64,000 nucleotides of DNA from Endozoicomonas sp. Mp262 (GCF_025643335.1 NZ_CP092489.1:4870581-4934580), one strand, 5' to 3'. Shown: positions 1-10,428, counted from the stretch's first letter. The notes: generated from the sequence alone by a model not told the origin. Translations and numbers: made by a program.

Positions 1-719
1 AAGTTTCAGACAAACCACAATACCTCAGCATACCACCTAAACAGGAATAAGAATAAGAAGGCCAATGCCAAAATAGTTTATCAAACCATAATACCCAGGT
101 GTAGAAAGTAGCTACCTCTCCCTCATAGATTGCAACAGCAGCCGGGCAAGACTGGGCAGCAGGGCATGGGGGGCAGGGCTGGGGAACAGGGCACGGTGGG
201 CATTGCTGCGGGCAGGGAATAAACTGAGGGCTGCATGGCAGACATTGTGGTGGTGGCTGAACACATTGGTCAGATAAGACAGGCGAGCATGCCTGAACTA
301 CTCTTTCTCCCTCAGCAATTTCAACAGCAGGAGGAGTTGGGGTTGAGGTAAAAAAAGATCTCCCGCAACCTCTAACCAAATCAACCCCACTACCCAATAA
401 GGTTGCTAAAAAAAGATAAACGCCACTGTAAAATGAAAACTCAGAATGAACCTTATTTGCTCGTCCTCCTGTATTAGCAGGCTGACGCTTCACCCTTTTG
501 GAATTAACATCTGCCACAACGATGATATCATTTGCAATATCTGACGGAGTAAAACCATCTCTACTGATAGGGCATGGTACTTTTTCAGTAAAGACTGATA
601 AATCCCCAATAAATAACCTGTATTTTTTAAGATCCTTTTCTTTTAGCTTTTTACACAAATGGTACACTGTTTTATTTTCTTTATTTTTCTTGAAATAACA
701 TAACAACTCATAACCACCT

Positions 720-2325
720 CAGCAATTCCCGCAGACTTGATTAAAGCCCTTAATAACAAGGGCTGTAGCTTGGTAGCCTCTTGCTAAAATCGCAGACTAT
801 CCGGTAGAATTTCACCACAATAATAATAACGATGCTCATGTTGTGCCGCTAACGAAACCAAGAACCATTGCTGAAAAACTGCTCAAAATAGTCTCTGATG
901 AAGCGGGTCAAATTCCAGACTTTCGCAAGAAAAGCCAACATGACAAAATTGTCCTTCATGATGCGGTCATGAGTGGCCTGGCAGTCATGCACCTGAAATA
1001 CCCTTCATTACTGGCTTTTGATCAGGATTGTGTCAATAACCCAGATAGGCTCAAGAACTTAAAGTCGATGTACAATGTCAGCTGTGTCCCCAGTGATACC
1101 TATCTGAGGGATCTGATTGACCCTATCGAAACACGCTATTTAAGGAAGTTCTTTACCCGCCTGTTTGCCTTTGTGCAACGATCTGGGCGGCTTAAGCAGT
1201 TCACTTATTTTGAGGAAGGGTATCTTGCGCCTATCGATGGTACGGGGCACTTTTGCTCAGGGAAGATTAGTTGTCCTGAGTGTTGTGTAAAAAAGCCAGG
1301 CAGCAAAAATCCGCAATACTACCATCAGTTACTGGCCTGCTGTCTGGTAAAGCCGGGCAAGAAAGAAGTATTACCTTTAATGCCTGAACCCATCATCAAA
1401 CAAGTTGATGCGTCAAAGAATGATTGTGAGAAGGTAGCGCTCAAGCGGCTATTGGCGAATTTATCCAGAGAGCATCCGCACCTGCCACTGGTTCTGACTT
1501 TTGATGACCTGTACTCAGATGGACCGACCATCAAGTTGGTAAAGTCCTTTGGCTATAGCTTCATTATGGTGGCAAAGGATTCAACCCATGAGTCGTTATA
1601 CCAGGCCGTCGATGAGCTGGATTGTGCAGACAAAGTGGTGCGCTATGAATATACCGATGATAAAGGGTTTACGCACTGGTTCCGGTTTGTGAATGGTGCC
1701 CCCATTAACAAGTCACACCCGGATGTGCTGGTTAACTTTCTCGAATATATAGAAATTGATCCAGAGGGCAACAAGAAGTACGTCAACACCTGGGTCACGG
1801 ACATTGAGCTTTCAGCCGAGAACGTGAATAAATTCATGCGAGGAGCACGCGCTAAATGGAAAATTGAAAACGAAACGTTCAATACACTGAAAACACAGGG
1901 CTACCATCTCGAACACAATTACGGGCACGGAAAGCAGCATCTGGCCAGCAATCTGGCATGCCTGACTTTTACGGCCTTCCTCATCAACCAGATAGAACAA
2001 CTGTCTTGCAAGCTCTTCCAGGAAGCGCTCAAGATAAAAAAGTCTAAAAAGGCATTCTGGCATGCCATACGAGGGCTGTTTGACTGGTTCTGCATTGATA
2101 ACTGGACAGACGTATTTACAGCTATCATTGAAGGGCGAAGTGTGAGCTTGAAGTTGCTGACTGTCGATACGACATAGAGCGTTGATGTTAGCCCTGTGAC
2201 CTGTGTTACCTGTCATTAAAACCGACTGCCGATATAGCAGCAGTCTGGCTCTGTTCATCCGCGATAAAATCATTTTTAATTAACTGAAAATGTGCCAGCC
2301 GGAATCTGGTTTGCGGGAATTGCTG
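720..2325 (+). mobile_element. insertion sequence family I, copy 1 (1606 bp, IS4-like)
   Basis: The ends are inverted copies of CAGCAATTCCCGCA. The 9-bp target duplication TAACCACCT lies at 711-719 and 2326-2334. One transposase gene fills most of the element. It matches the element at 62305-63910 throughout the stretches I compared, including the whole transposase protein. It is inserted antisense into the minus-strand exported-protein gene. Confidence 0.95.
843..2177 (+). CDS. IS4-like DDE transposase (family I, copy 1)
   Basis: This 444-residue transposase carries out cut-and-paste movement of the surrounding element. Acidic residues fit an IS4-superfamily DDE catalytic site: the Asp in APIDGTG (about residue 130), the Asp in LTFDDLYSDG (about residue 221) and the Glu in KWKIENETFNTLKTQG (about residue 340), where the spacing resembles the Y-R-E-K signature. 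A Cys cluster (CSGKISCPECCVKK) follows the first Asp. The family II transposase in this window is a clear homologue with the same cluster. The listed start is GTG; the frame is open a little further upstream, so the start is not certain. The superfamily is clear but I do not assign a named subgroup. Confidence 0.85.
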   Translation: MPLTKPRTIAEKLLKIVSDEAGQIPDFRKKSQHDKIVLHDAVMSGLAVMHLKYPSLLAFDQDCVNNPDRLKNLKSMYNVSCVPSDTYLRDLIDPIETRYLRKFFTRLFAFVQRSGRLKQFTYFEEGYLAPIDGTGHFCSGKISCPECCVKKPGSKNPQYYHQLLACCLVKPGKKEVLPLMPEPIIKQVDASKNDCEKVALKRLLANLSREHPHLPLVLTFDDLYSDGPTIKLVKSFGYSFIMVAKDSTHESLYQAVDELDCADKVVRYEYTDDKGFTHWFRFVNGAPINKSHPDVLVNFLEYIEIDPEGNKKYVNTWVTDIELSAENVNKFMRGARAKWKIENETFNTLKTQGYHLEHNYGHGKQHLASNLACLTFTAFLINQIEQLSCKLFQEALKIKKSKKAFWHAIRGLFDWFCIDNWTDVFTAIIEGRSVSLKLLTVDTT

Positions 2326-3546
2326 TAACCACCTTCAAAATCTTTTCTTAACATATCAACTGCTTTCTTTTTTTTAATAAATCTTACGATTTCCTCAGTC
2401 ATAACAGTTTTATCAACAGATGTATTTTCCCGAATATAATTTTGGACAAGATAGGCCGCATCCTCTGACCATCGAGCAAAAAAACAATCGTCACCATCAT
2501 TAGCAAATGCATTCACCTGAATCACAAAGGATAAAAAAAAACACAAGATAAATAATAAATCATTCCAAAACCATCCAATCAGCAAAACATCTTTAATTTC
2601 ACTTTTATTTCCTTATGGAAATTGTTTTTAAAAACCCCCAAATCCCAGTAGAAGTTGAGCCAGCCCCATCATTTTTTTCACTTCCATCTCTATATTTCTT
2701 TAAAAATAGCGTTCTATTCAAATCAACATAAAGCAATAACCCTTCAAGATCTATACGCCCTGGATTAGAAATAATTAGAAAATTTTTTCCTCTGTTGTTC
2801 TTTTACAATCTACACGAACGGAAAATCTGTCATCTGGAGGATAAAATAAACTATGATCATCTGAATTAACCAACCTTATATCTTTTGTTTCTGCTGGCCT
2901 TTCCATTTTTACTTTTAGATCACATACCAGCATCTCCTCTCCCACTGTCTCGTAATTAGTTAAATTTTCTGGATGTATTTTAACCAATCTAACCTTTCGT
3001 TTTAACTTATCTATATGTTTTTTCCTATCGCTGGTTTTCCAGGCAGGGGTACAGTGTGCTTCGAGATGCCCTTTTACTGGTGCGGCAAACTCCCCAAGTG
3101 CATTAACATCATTATACAAAGAATCTATACAAATCATACCCGGATGACGAAGTACAAAAAACTGTTCCTGATATAATTTTCCAGATATCCGAAAAATCAC
3201 TTTCCTACCTTTTCTTAGCTGTTCTGGAACCTCAAATAAAAACCACTCTTCTTTACTTTCAAAACTAGAAGGTAAATTCTTAGATATAAATTTACTATTA
3301 TCTTCTGCTGATAAAAGATCAACAGAACATGAACCACTTGTTTGATATTCTAGCCATACAATCAGCATCTTTTCACCTTTATCAACATCCACTTCTTGCC
3401 AATAATGAAAGCTTTTCTCATCAGGGCCACCCGAAGGATTAGCCTGACTAGCAAGTCTTACTCCCTCTGAACGTGATTTCGATTCACTTTCAAGTACCTC
3501 TCCAGCAATATCTATATGCTGAACTGTTATTTTTCCTCCTGGAGGC

Positions 3547-5191
3547 CAGCTATTCCCGTGACATCAATTAAATCACTGCAACAGCAAGGCTTACAGTAAA
3601 TTCCAAATGGAGTGATTTCGCACAAAATAACGTCTACTTTTGATAGGGATACTTTATCAATGGCTGTCTCTCATGGCTTATCCATTCCAAAAAAGTCGTA
3701 AGCATCTTTGTGCAAACAGTTTAATTACTACGATTTCTGAAAGTTATGAGCAAATTCCAGATGTCCGACCAAACAAGGATTCCAGAAAAATAACAATACA
3801 TGATGCCTCCATGTCCGCTTTTGCCATGATGCATCTCAAGTACCCATCGCTCCTCTCGTTTGAGCGTGATAAAACAGAGCAAGAAGTAAGGCATAACCTT
3901 GAGCACCTGTATCAGATAAAAAAACGTGCTCCCTGTGATACCAGTATGCGGGAAATCCTGGATCCAATAGATCCCGTAGAGTTCAAAAAGCCTTTTAAGA
4001 CATTGCTGTCTAACGTCCAAAGGGGCGGATTACTGAAGGCATTCGAATTTCACTGCGGGAACTTGAAAAATCACTACTTGCTCCCGATCGATGGAACTGG
4101 GCTATTTTACTCCTGCAATAATAAAAAACCTTGTCAGGAGTGCTGTACTAAAAATAAGGGAAAGGCCAACGAAGCTCACTACCACCAGTTAATGGCAGCA
4201 TGCATTGCTCACCCGGATCAAAAAACAGTCTTGCCATTGGCACCGGAAGCCATAGTTTGCCAGGACGGTTCGACCAAAAATGACTGTGAAAAAAATGCCA
4301 TTAAACGGTTGTTTGCCACCATACGAGAGCATCACCCACGTCTAAAGTTCGTTATTCTTCTGGACAGTCTTTATGCTGACAACCCCACTGTCCAACTGAT
4401 TAAGAGTTATGGCTGGCATTACATCATTGTCGCGAAAGATGGCAACCATGCCTCGCTGGTTGAAGCGATGGATGAGCTGGATAAAGAAGGAAAAGTTCAC
4501 CGTGCTGAAAAAGTTAATGAAGAGACTGGAATTAAGTGGTGGTTTCGCTATGCCAATGACGTCAGGCTGAACAAGGCAAAATATGCAGAACAGGTTAATG
4601 TGCTTGATTTTGTCGAAACCGATAAAAAAGGTAAACAGCATATCTGGTGCTGGGTGACTGATATTCCGCTTAACGAAGAAACCATAGAACCCGTCATGAA
4701 AGGAGGGCGCTGCCGATGGCATATTGAGAACCAGACGTTTAACACCCTGAAAAATCAAGGCTACGATCTCGAACATAACTACGGTCACGGTGAGAAGCAC
4801 TTAGCCACAAATCTGGCCTATCTGACGATGCTTGCTTTTCTCGTAGATCAAATACAGGAACTGTGCTGTCCCCAGTTTCAGGAAGCTTTAAGAACCCGCT
4901 CAAAAGGAGTCCGTATAGCATTATGGAAATGGATACAGGGCTATTTTTTGCATTGGCTGATAAAAACGTGGGAGGGGCTTTTTTACACAGTAACTCATGG
5001 TATTGAAGAGAAAAGGGTGATTCCATTCGATACATCATAACCGGCCATATCGTAGCTACGTTCAGGGGTGACATTTTTTCTTTAAAGCTCCGCTTTGTTA
5101 ATTGGCGGCTCAGTTTTGATCGGCTTCATTATTTTTGCTGCCTTATTGTCAATACCAACGATCATCGACGTTCATCATGCGGGAATAGCTG
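3547..5191 (+). mobile_element. insertion sequence family II, copy A (1645 bp, IS4-like)
   Basis: Terminal inverted repeats begin CAGCTATTCCCG. The 9-bp target duplication CCTGGAGGC is at 3538-3546 and 5192-5200. It encodes one transposase and interrupts the exported coiled-coil gene antisense. Copies B and C have the same length, ends and transposase protein. Confidence 0.95.
3673..5040 (+). CDS. IS4-like DDE transposase (family II, copy A)
   Basis: This is the transposase of its element, about 455 residues from the ATG at 3673; the frame is open from a TTG at 3640. The catalytic pattern is the Asp in LPIDGTGLFYS, the Asp in LLDSLYADNPT and the Glu in WHIENQTFNTLKNQG, as in the IS4 superfamily. 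It is homologous along its length to the family I transposase, with the same CxECC cluster after the first Asp. The start is chosen because the ATG gives an N-terminus that aligns with the family I protein. Confidence 0.85.
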   Translation: MAYPFQKSRKHLCANSLITTISESYEQIPDVRPNKDSRKITIHDASMSAFAMMHLKYPSLLSFERDKTEQEVRHNLEHLYQIKKRAPCDTSMREILDPIDPVEFKKPFKTLLSNVQRGGLLKAFEFHCGNLKNHYLLPIDGTGLFYSCNNKKPCQECCTKNKGKANEAHYHQLMAACIAHPDQKTVLPLAPEAIVCQDGSTKNDCEKNAIKRLFATIREHHPRLKFVILLDSLYADNPTVQLIKSYGWHYIIVAKDGNHASLVEAMDELDKEGKVHRAEKVNEETGIKWWFRYANDVRLNKAKYAEQVNVLDFVETDKKGKQHIWCWVTDIPLNEETIEPVMKGGRCRWHIENQTFNTLKNQGYDLEHNYGHGEKHLATNLAYLTMLAFLVDQIQELCCPQFQEALRTRSKGVRIALWKWIQGYFLHWLIKTWEGLFYTVTHGIEEKRVIPFDTS

Positions 5192-6126
5192 CCTGGAGGC
5201 ATTATTAAATTCCAGCCATCTGCACCAACTCCATTTAAATATGCCATTCCGTCCGCTTGCAAAGAATCAACTTCTTTTATTCCACTTAACGAACATTCCA
5301 ATCCAGGATTAGTCAACATATTTTCAAAATAAAGCTTAAATTCTTGACCTTCAAGAATCCTCTTCATATCGCTCATTCTTTTTTTCTGTTTTTCTTCTTC
5401 TAACGAAAGATTTTCTAGTTTTTCACGCAAATGCTCATGGAGAGCAACAGCATCCTGATTGCTTGCTAAATACCACCCCACAAGTTCTTGAAATGTATTT
5501 TCCATTTTTTTAGAACGTGTTATAAGTGTTTGTCGTCTTGTATCTGTATCCTGGTCTACTAATCGATTACCCAAATCAGCTATTACAGGTGATGTCCTAT
5601 CTACTGTCTTCTGTAGTTTATCAAGATTATGTTGCATTAAGTTTATATCAGCCTTCATTTCACCTCCATCTTTTTTAACTTGCGCCATATCCTTTGTCAA
5701 ATGATCCATAGCCTTTCCACCTTCCTTTACTCCCTCACCAACATTAACTAAAACTCCTTGTATTTGCCCCACACCTTTTTCAATATTTTTAACAACACCA
5801 TCCATGTTCTCTGTTCGTTCAGCCATCAAAGAAATATTATCCTGCATTTGCTTTTTAAGCTCTTCTTTCTCCCTATTCGAAAATATTGCCATAGTCTTTC
5901 CTTTTACAGATGTAACCACACTCATAGTATCCTTCCCTCTGGCAGATTTATTAAATTTCAGAGTGCCACTCCCATCCTCACTAAAATCATCTCGATCTGC
6001 TGCAAAACATAAAGTCATAGTAAAAAATAATAAAAAAAACAAAAAAACAAAACTGAAAGCACTTCTTTCTTTTTTTATAAATAAAAAATAATACATAAAA
6101 AAACCCAAATAAAACATAAAATACAA

Positions 6127-6402
6127 CCATGAACTATATAAGCAGCCAAAAATATTGGCTAATAAAAAATACGTATATTAAAATAAAATACACAAACATT
6201 AAAATATAATAAATAAAAGTCACTCGCTTAATAATTTCAACGAAAATCGAGTCAGACACTTTATAAAAAGCCACAAAAAAACTTCTAATTTAGTGCAAAT
6301 TCTTTAAGCAAACTTCATTAAAAAAATAAATTTAATGGTTTTTCATAATTAAAATCCACCAACTAAAATTCAAAGAATTATATCTACAGCCTGGCACATC
6401 AT
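6127..6402. other. very AT-rich intergenic stretch
   Basis: No gene is seen. The stretch lies upstream of the minus-strand coiled-coil gene and probably holds its promoter, but its AT richness gives too many possible -10 boxes to choose one. Confidence 0.5.
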
Positions 6403-8047
6403 CAGCTATTCCCGCATGATGAACGTCGATGATCGTTGGTATTGACAATAAGGCAGCAAAAATAATGAAGCCGATCAAAACTGAGCCGCCAATTAACAAA
6501 GCGGAGCTTTAAAGAAAAAATGTCACCCCTGAACGTAGCTACGATATGGCCGGTTATGATGTATCGAATGGAATCACCCTTTTCTCTTCAATACCATGAG
6601 TTACTGTGTAAAAAAGCCCCTCCCACGTTTTTATCAGCCAATGCAAAAAATAGCCCTGTATCCATTTCCATAATGCTATACGGACTCCTTTTGAGCGGGT
6701 TCTTAAAGCTTCCTGAAACTGGGGACAGCACAGTTCCTGTATTTGATCTACGAGAAAAGCAAGCATCGTCAGATAGGCCAGATTTGTGGCTAAGTGCTTC
6801 TCACCGTGACCGTAGTTATGTTCGAGATCGTAGCCTTGATTTTTCAGGGTGTTAAACGTCTGGTTCTCAATATGCCATCGGCAGCGCCCTCCTTTCATGA
6901 CGGGTTCTATGGTTTCTTCGTTAAGCGGAATATCAGTCACCCAGCACCAGATATGCTGTTTACCTTTTTTATCGGTTTCGACAAAATCAAGCACATTAAC
7001 CTGTTCTGCATATTTTGCCTTGTTCAGCCTGACGTCATTGGCATAGCGAAACCACCACTTAATTCCAGTCTCTTCATTAACTTTTTCAGCACGGTGAACT
7101 TTTCCTTCTTTATCCAGCTCATCCATCGCTTCAACCAGCGAGGCATGGTTGCCATCTTTCGCGACAATGATGTAATGCCAGCCATAACTCTTAATCAGTT
7201 GGACAGTGGGGTTGTCAGCATAAAGACTGTCCAGAAGAATAACGAACTTTAGACGTGGGTGATGCTCTCGTATGGTGGCAAACAACCGTTTAATGGCATT
7301 TTTTTCACAGTCATTTTTGGTCGAACCGTCCTGGCAAACTATGGCTTCCGGTGCCAATGGCAAGACTGTTTTTTGATCCGGGTGAGCAATGCATGCTGCC
7401 ATTAACTGGTGGTAGTGAGCTTCGTTGGCCTTTCCCTTATTTTTAGTACAGCACTCCTGACAAGGTTTTTTATTATTGCAGGAGTAAAATAGCCCAGTTC
7501 CATCGATCGGGAGCAAGTAGTGATTTTTCAAGTTCCCGCAGTGAAATTCGAATGCCTTCAGTAATCCGCCCCTTTGGACGTTAGACAGCAATGTCTTAAA
7601 AGGCTTTTTGAACTCTACGGGATCTATTGGATCCAGGATTTCCCGCATACTGGTATCACAGGGAGCACGTTTTTTTATCTGATACAGGTGCTCAAGGTTA
7701 TGCCTTACTTCTTGCTCTGTTTTATCACGCTCAAACGAGAGGAGCGATGGGTACTTGAGATGCATCATGGCAAAAGCGGACATGGAGGCATCATGTATTG
7801 TTATTTTTCTGGAATCCTTGTTTGGTCGGACATCTGGAATTTGCTCATAACTTTCAGAAATCGTAGTAATTAAACTGTTTGCACAAAGATGCTTACGACT
7901 TTTTTGGAATGGATAAGCCATGAGAGACAGCCATTGATAAAGTATCCCTATCAAAAGTAGACGTTATTTTGTGCGAAATCACTCCATTTGGAATTTACTG
8001 TAAGCCTTGCTGTTGCAGTGATTTAATTGATGTCACGGGAATAGCTG
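6403..8047 (-). mobile_element. insertion sequence family II, copy B (1645 bp)
   Basis: The inverted repeats CAGCTATTCCCG bound the element and the 9-bp duplication GCACATCAT flanks it (6394-6402 and 8048-8056). It is in the opposite orientation to copy A and has its own target duplication, so it arrived by a separate insertion. It sits between the exported-protein gene and hypB and breaks no visible gene. Confidence 0.95.
6554..7921 (-). CDS. IS4-like DDE transposase (family II, copy B)
   Basis: The protein is identical in sequence to the copy A transposase at 3673-5040, with all catalytic positions present, so it is presumably functional. See copy A for the motifs. Confidence 0.85.
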   Translation of the reverse strand: MAYPFQKSRKHLCANSLITTISESYEQIPDVRPNKDSRKITIHDASMSAFAMMHLKYPSLLSFERDKTEQEVRHNLEHLYQIKKRAPCDTSMREILDPIDPVEFKKPFKTLLSNVQRGGLLKAFEFHCGNLKNHYLLPIDGTGLFYSCNNKKPCQECCTKNKGKANEAHYHQLMAACIAHPDQKTVLPLAPEAIVCQDGSTKNDCEKNAIKRLFATIREHHPRLKFVILLDSLYADNPTVQLIKSYGWHYIIVAKDGNHASLVEAMDELDKEGKVHRAEKVNEETGIKWWFRYANDVRLNKAKYAEQVNVLDFVETDKKGKQHIWCWVTDIPLNEETIEPVMKGGRCRWHIENQTFNTLKNQGYDLEHNYGHGEKHLATNLAYLTMLAFLVDQIQELCCPQFQEALRTRSKGVRIALWKWIQGYFLHWLIKTWEGLFYTVTHGIEEKRVIPFDTS

Positions 8048-8136
8048 GCACATCATCTTTTTAATTTTATGCACCAGGCTCTATTCATATCATCTTGCGC
8101 TATTGCTCAAAAACATCCATTTCTGTTAAATGATTA

Positions 8137-9066
8137 TCAAGCCTGCTCCAACCAGCTTAACCAGGCTTCCATGCCTTCACCGGTGGTGGCAGAAAGTCGA
8201 ATAACCTGAATATAGGGATTGACTTTCCGGGCATTCTCTATGCACTGTTCAACATCAAAGGCGACATAAGGCAACAGATCAATTTTATTGATAATCATCA
8301 GTTGAGATGCTGCAAACATATTGGGGTACTTCAAAGGCTTGTCCTCTCCTTCCGTTACGGAAAGGATTGCCACTTTATATTTTTCCCCAAGATCGAAGCC
8401 ACTGGGGCAAACCAGATTGCCGACATTCTCGATAAACAGCAAAGAGCCTTTTTCAAGCTCCATTTTATGGCAGGCATCGTGAACCATCTGGGCATCCAGA
8501 TGACAGCCCTTGCCGGTATTCACCTGCAATGCCTGAGTGCCGGTTGCCCGGATACGATCAGCATCATTGGTGGTTTGCTGGTCACCTTCGATAACTGCAC
8601 AGGAACGTTTTTCCTGAAGCCGCTTTAGAGTTTCCACCAGCAATGTGGTTTTTCCGGAGCCAGGGCTGGATACCAGGTTTAATACCAGCTGTTCACCTTC
8701 CCGGAAATGCGACCGGTTGTGGCTGGCCAGCTGGTTGTTTTTATCCAGCACATCCCGCTCTATCTTCATCAACCGGCGCTGGCTGATGCCCGGTACATGA
8801 TTGCCAGCCTCACCCTGGCCATAATGGAGATTCCTTCCTTCACTCTCATCATGATGATGGTGATGCCCTGTACCATGAGTAACCGGTTGATGCGACTCCC
8901 GGGGATAATAGTAGTGATGATGATGCTGAACGATTACCGTCGCTTGTCCATGCGTATGGGAATGCCCATGATGATGGGCATGGTTACCGCTATGTTCATG
9001 GGAGTACTCATGAGAATGCTCATGGCCTTCAATTTGGCTGTCACCACAACCACAGACACCACACAT
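8137..9066 (-). CDS. hypB: hydrogenase nickel incorporation protein HypB
   Basis: HypB is the GTPase that delivers nickel, with HypA, into the large subunit of NiFe hydrogenase. The start ATG at 9066 gives [11 protein letters not shown], the high-affinity nickel motif CxxCGC at the N-terminus, and follows a GAGG ribosome site. The next roughly 90 residues contain about 25 histidines in clusters of up to five, a nickel-storage feature of some HypB proteins. The G domain follows: P-loop SSPGSGKTT, switch residues around EGDQQT and the base-specificity motif NKID. The length is 309 residues. It is the last gene of hypCDEAB, starting one base after the hypA stop. It presumably matures the Hyf hydrogenase encoded at 28849-40423. 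Confidence 0.97.
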   Translation of the reverse strand: MCGVCGCGDSQIEGHEHSHEYSHEHSGNHAHHHGHSHTHGQATVIVQHHHHYYYPRESHQPVTHGTGHHHHHDESEGRNLHYGQGEAGNHVPGISQRRLMKIERDVLDKNNQLASHNRSHFREGEQLVLNLVSSPGSGKTTLLVETLKRLQEKRSCAVIEGDQQTTNDADRIRATGTQALQVNTGKGCHLDAQMVHDACHKMELEKGSLLFIENVGNLVCPSGFDLGEKYKVAILSVTEGEDKPLKYPNMFAASQLMIINKIDLLPYVAFDVEQCIENARKVNPYIQVIRLSATTGEGMEAWLSWLEQA

Positions 9067-9067
9067 A

Positions 9068-9421
9068 TTATTCCACCTCAATTTCCTTGATACGCAGTTC
9101 ATCACCCTGCGTCAGTTTTAGATTAAATCCGGCACACTTCGGACAGGGAGCCCCACGTATCTCCAGCGGGATAGCCTGCTCACAATCCAGACACCATGCC
9201 TCTCCCTGAGGTTTGGTGATATGAAGCACTGCATGCTCTGCCAGTGTTTCCCGGGAAGCTATTTCAAAGCAGTAACGAATGGTTTCAGGGTCAGCACAGG
9301 ACAAGGGGCCTATTTCCAGCCAGATTCCCGTGATTCGCTGGACAGGGTCACTATCGCTTTGTTTTCGACACTGCTCTTCAGCCAGGTCTATAACATTGAT
9401 AGCCAGGGACATTTCATGCAT
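9068..9421 (-). CDS. hypA: hydrogenase maturation nickel metallochaperone HypA
   Basis: HypA binds nickel through its N-terminal Met-His and passes it to the hydrogenase large subunit together with HypB. The start at 9421 is chosen because it gives [10 protein letters not shown], where His2 is the nickel ligand. An in-frame start six codons upstream would spoil this, and AGGGGATG lies just ahead of the chosen ATG. The zinc site is CLDC (about residue 73) paired with CPKC. The length is 117 residues, normal for the family. It lies 11 bp after hypE and its TAA sits one base before the hypB ATG, so it is translationally linked to both. Confidence 0.97.
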   Translation of the reverse strand: MHEMSLAINVIDLAEEQCRKQSDSDPVQRITGIWLEIGPLSCADPETIRYCFEIASRETLAEHAVLHITKPQGEAWCLDCEQAIPLEIRGAPCPKCAGFNLKLTQGDELRIKEIEVE

Positions 9422-9432
9422 AGCAACATCCC

Positions 9433-10428
9433 CTAGCAAATACGCGGCAGCAGCTCACCACGAGGCATCTCCATATAACGACTACTGCCCCAGGGTGACT
9501 GGACAATGACTTTATGTCTTTCAGAAGCGCAGACCTGACCAATACAACAGGCGTCGTTATCGAATGTACGTAGCACTTTAAGCGTTTTATCAATATGCTC
9601 CTGGGGGACAGCAATCACCATGGTTCCTTCATTGGCCAGTTCATAAGGCTCAAAACCATAGATTTCACAAAGCCCACGCACTTCATCCAGCACAGGAATC
9701 TGCTCTTCGGCCACATTGATCTGGACTTGAGAAGCAGAACACCACTCATTCAACACCGCTGCCAGCCCGCCACGGGTGGCATCCCTGAGGGCATGCAAGG
9801 TAATACCCGCATCAATCAGTTGCCTGACTCGGGGCCAGAGGGTGTCGCAATCACTCACCAGCTCTGATTCCATCCTTAACTCATCCCGGGCCATCAGGAT
9901 ACAGCTGCCATGGCTGCCAATATTCCGGGAAACAATAATCGCATCGCCATCCTGAAGGTTACTGGCCGATAGCCCTGGATATTGTATAGTGCCAATACCA
10001 CTGGTATTGATAATCAGCCCTTCCAGGGTTCCCCTTGGCACCACCTTAGTGTCACCACAGACTATTTGAGCACCGGATTTCTCCAGCTCTGTCGCCATGG
10101 TTTTAACAATATCCGTGAGTTCCTCAAAGGAGAACCCTTCCTCAATCACAAAGCTGCTACTGAGATATTGGGGTTCAGCCCCCACCATAGCCAGGTCATT
10201 TACAGTTCCTGCCACCGCCAGCTTGCCAATATTGCCACCGGGAAAAAACAGGGGGGAAACGGTAAAGCTGTCGGTAGTAAAGGCAACCGGGCCTGCCATG
10301 GGTAACACGGCAGCATCCTCAGCTTTCAACAGAATGTCATTGCTGAAATACCGGTAGAACAGTTTTTCCACCAACATGCCCATCTCTTCACCACCACTGC
10401 CGTGGCTTAATTGAACGGTTTTCATCAT
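9433..10428 (-). CDS. hypE: hydrogenase expression/formation protein HypE
   Basis: HypE dehydrates the carbamoyl group received from HypF into a thiocyanate on its C-terminal cysteine, the source of the cyanide ligands of the NiFe site. The protein ends in PRIC, the required terminal Cys. The N-terminal LSHGSGGEEM and the AEDAAVLP and GDTKVVPRG segments fit the AIR-synthase-like ATP fold. It starts with ATGATG overlapping the hypD stop (TGATG); either Met is possible, and 10428 is given. The length is about 331 residues. Confidence 0.96.
   Translation of the reverse strand: MMKTVQLSHGSGGEEMGMLVEKLFYRYFSNDILLKAEDAAVLPMAGPVAFTTDSFTVSPLFFPGGNIGKLAVAGTVNDLAMVGAEPQYLSSSFVIEEGFSFEELTDIVKTMATELEKSGAQIVCGDTKVVPRGTLEGLIINTSGIGTIQYPGLSASNLQDGDAIIVSRNIGSHGSCILMARDELRMESELVSDCDTLWPRVRQLIDAGITLHALRDATRGGLAAVLNEWCSASQVQINVAEEQIPVLDEVRGLCEIYGFEPYELANEGTMVIAVPQEHIDKTLKVLRTFDNDACCIGQVCASERHKVIVQSPWGSSRYMEMPRGELLPRIC

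Larger units (their letters stand above)
1..2585 (-). pseudogene. exported Cys/Pro-rich protein gene split by an insertion sequence; 3' end outside window
   Basis: The gene reads right to left from about 2585 (probable TTG start) to 2326, is broken by the element at 720-2325, and resumes from 719 to the window edge. Removing the element and one 9-bp target copy joins ...DFEGG to YELLCYFKKN in the same frame, giving at least 323 codons without a stop. The N-terminus has a hydrophobic stretch ending near VNAFA, read as a signal peptide. Further on there is a second hydrophobic segment (YSGVYLFLATLLGSGVDLV) and then a cysteine/proline-rich stretch with repeated CP-x-C units. Two similar phrases, EIAEGERVV and AIYEGEVAT, flank the Cys/Pro stretch. 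I do not recognise the family. The start lies 20 bp downstream of the preceding broken gene, so the two may be one operon. The start codon is uncertain because no ATG is in frame. Confidence 0.7.
2605..6126 (-). pseudogene. exported coiled-coil protein gene broken by an insertion sequence and a frameshift
   Basis: The 5' part runs from 6126 down to 5192 and the 3' part from 3546 down to 2605. Removing the element at 3547-5191 and one 9-bp target copy joins ...NLIMPPG to GKITVQHIDIAG in frame. The protein starts with a long hydrophobic region (signal peptide or membrane anchor, cleavage plausible after CFAAD). A long charged region with heptad-like spacing follows, about residues 80-260, likely a coiled coil. 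The rest is a beta-rich C-terminal part. A second lesion lies near 2780-2790: a run of six A makes a stop after TTEEKIF, whereas seven A would read on through NFLIISNPGRIDLEGLLLY to a stop at 2605. The restored protein would be 622 residues. I do not recognise the family. The shared last 13 residues of the truncated frame come from the insertion sequence. Confidence 0.7.

Noticed and set aside
498..698. Plus-strand open frame in the left end
   Set aside because: It is antisense to the long minus-strand frame that continues the exported protein and has no ribosome site or domain.
1..711. Separate overlapping gene starting just after the family I insertion
   Set aside because: Checking the bases around 690-720 showed that the frame is continuous with the part at 2326-2585, so it is one gene.
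5758..6091. Two plus-strand open frames inside the coiled-coil gene
   Set aside because: They are antisense shadows with low-complexity sequence and no start signals.
3547..8047. Copies A and B as one composite transposon
   Set aside because: Each copy has its own different 9-bp target duplication, so they inserted independently.
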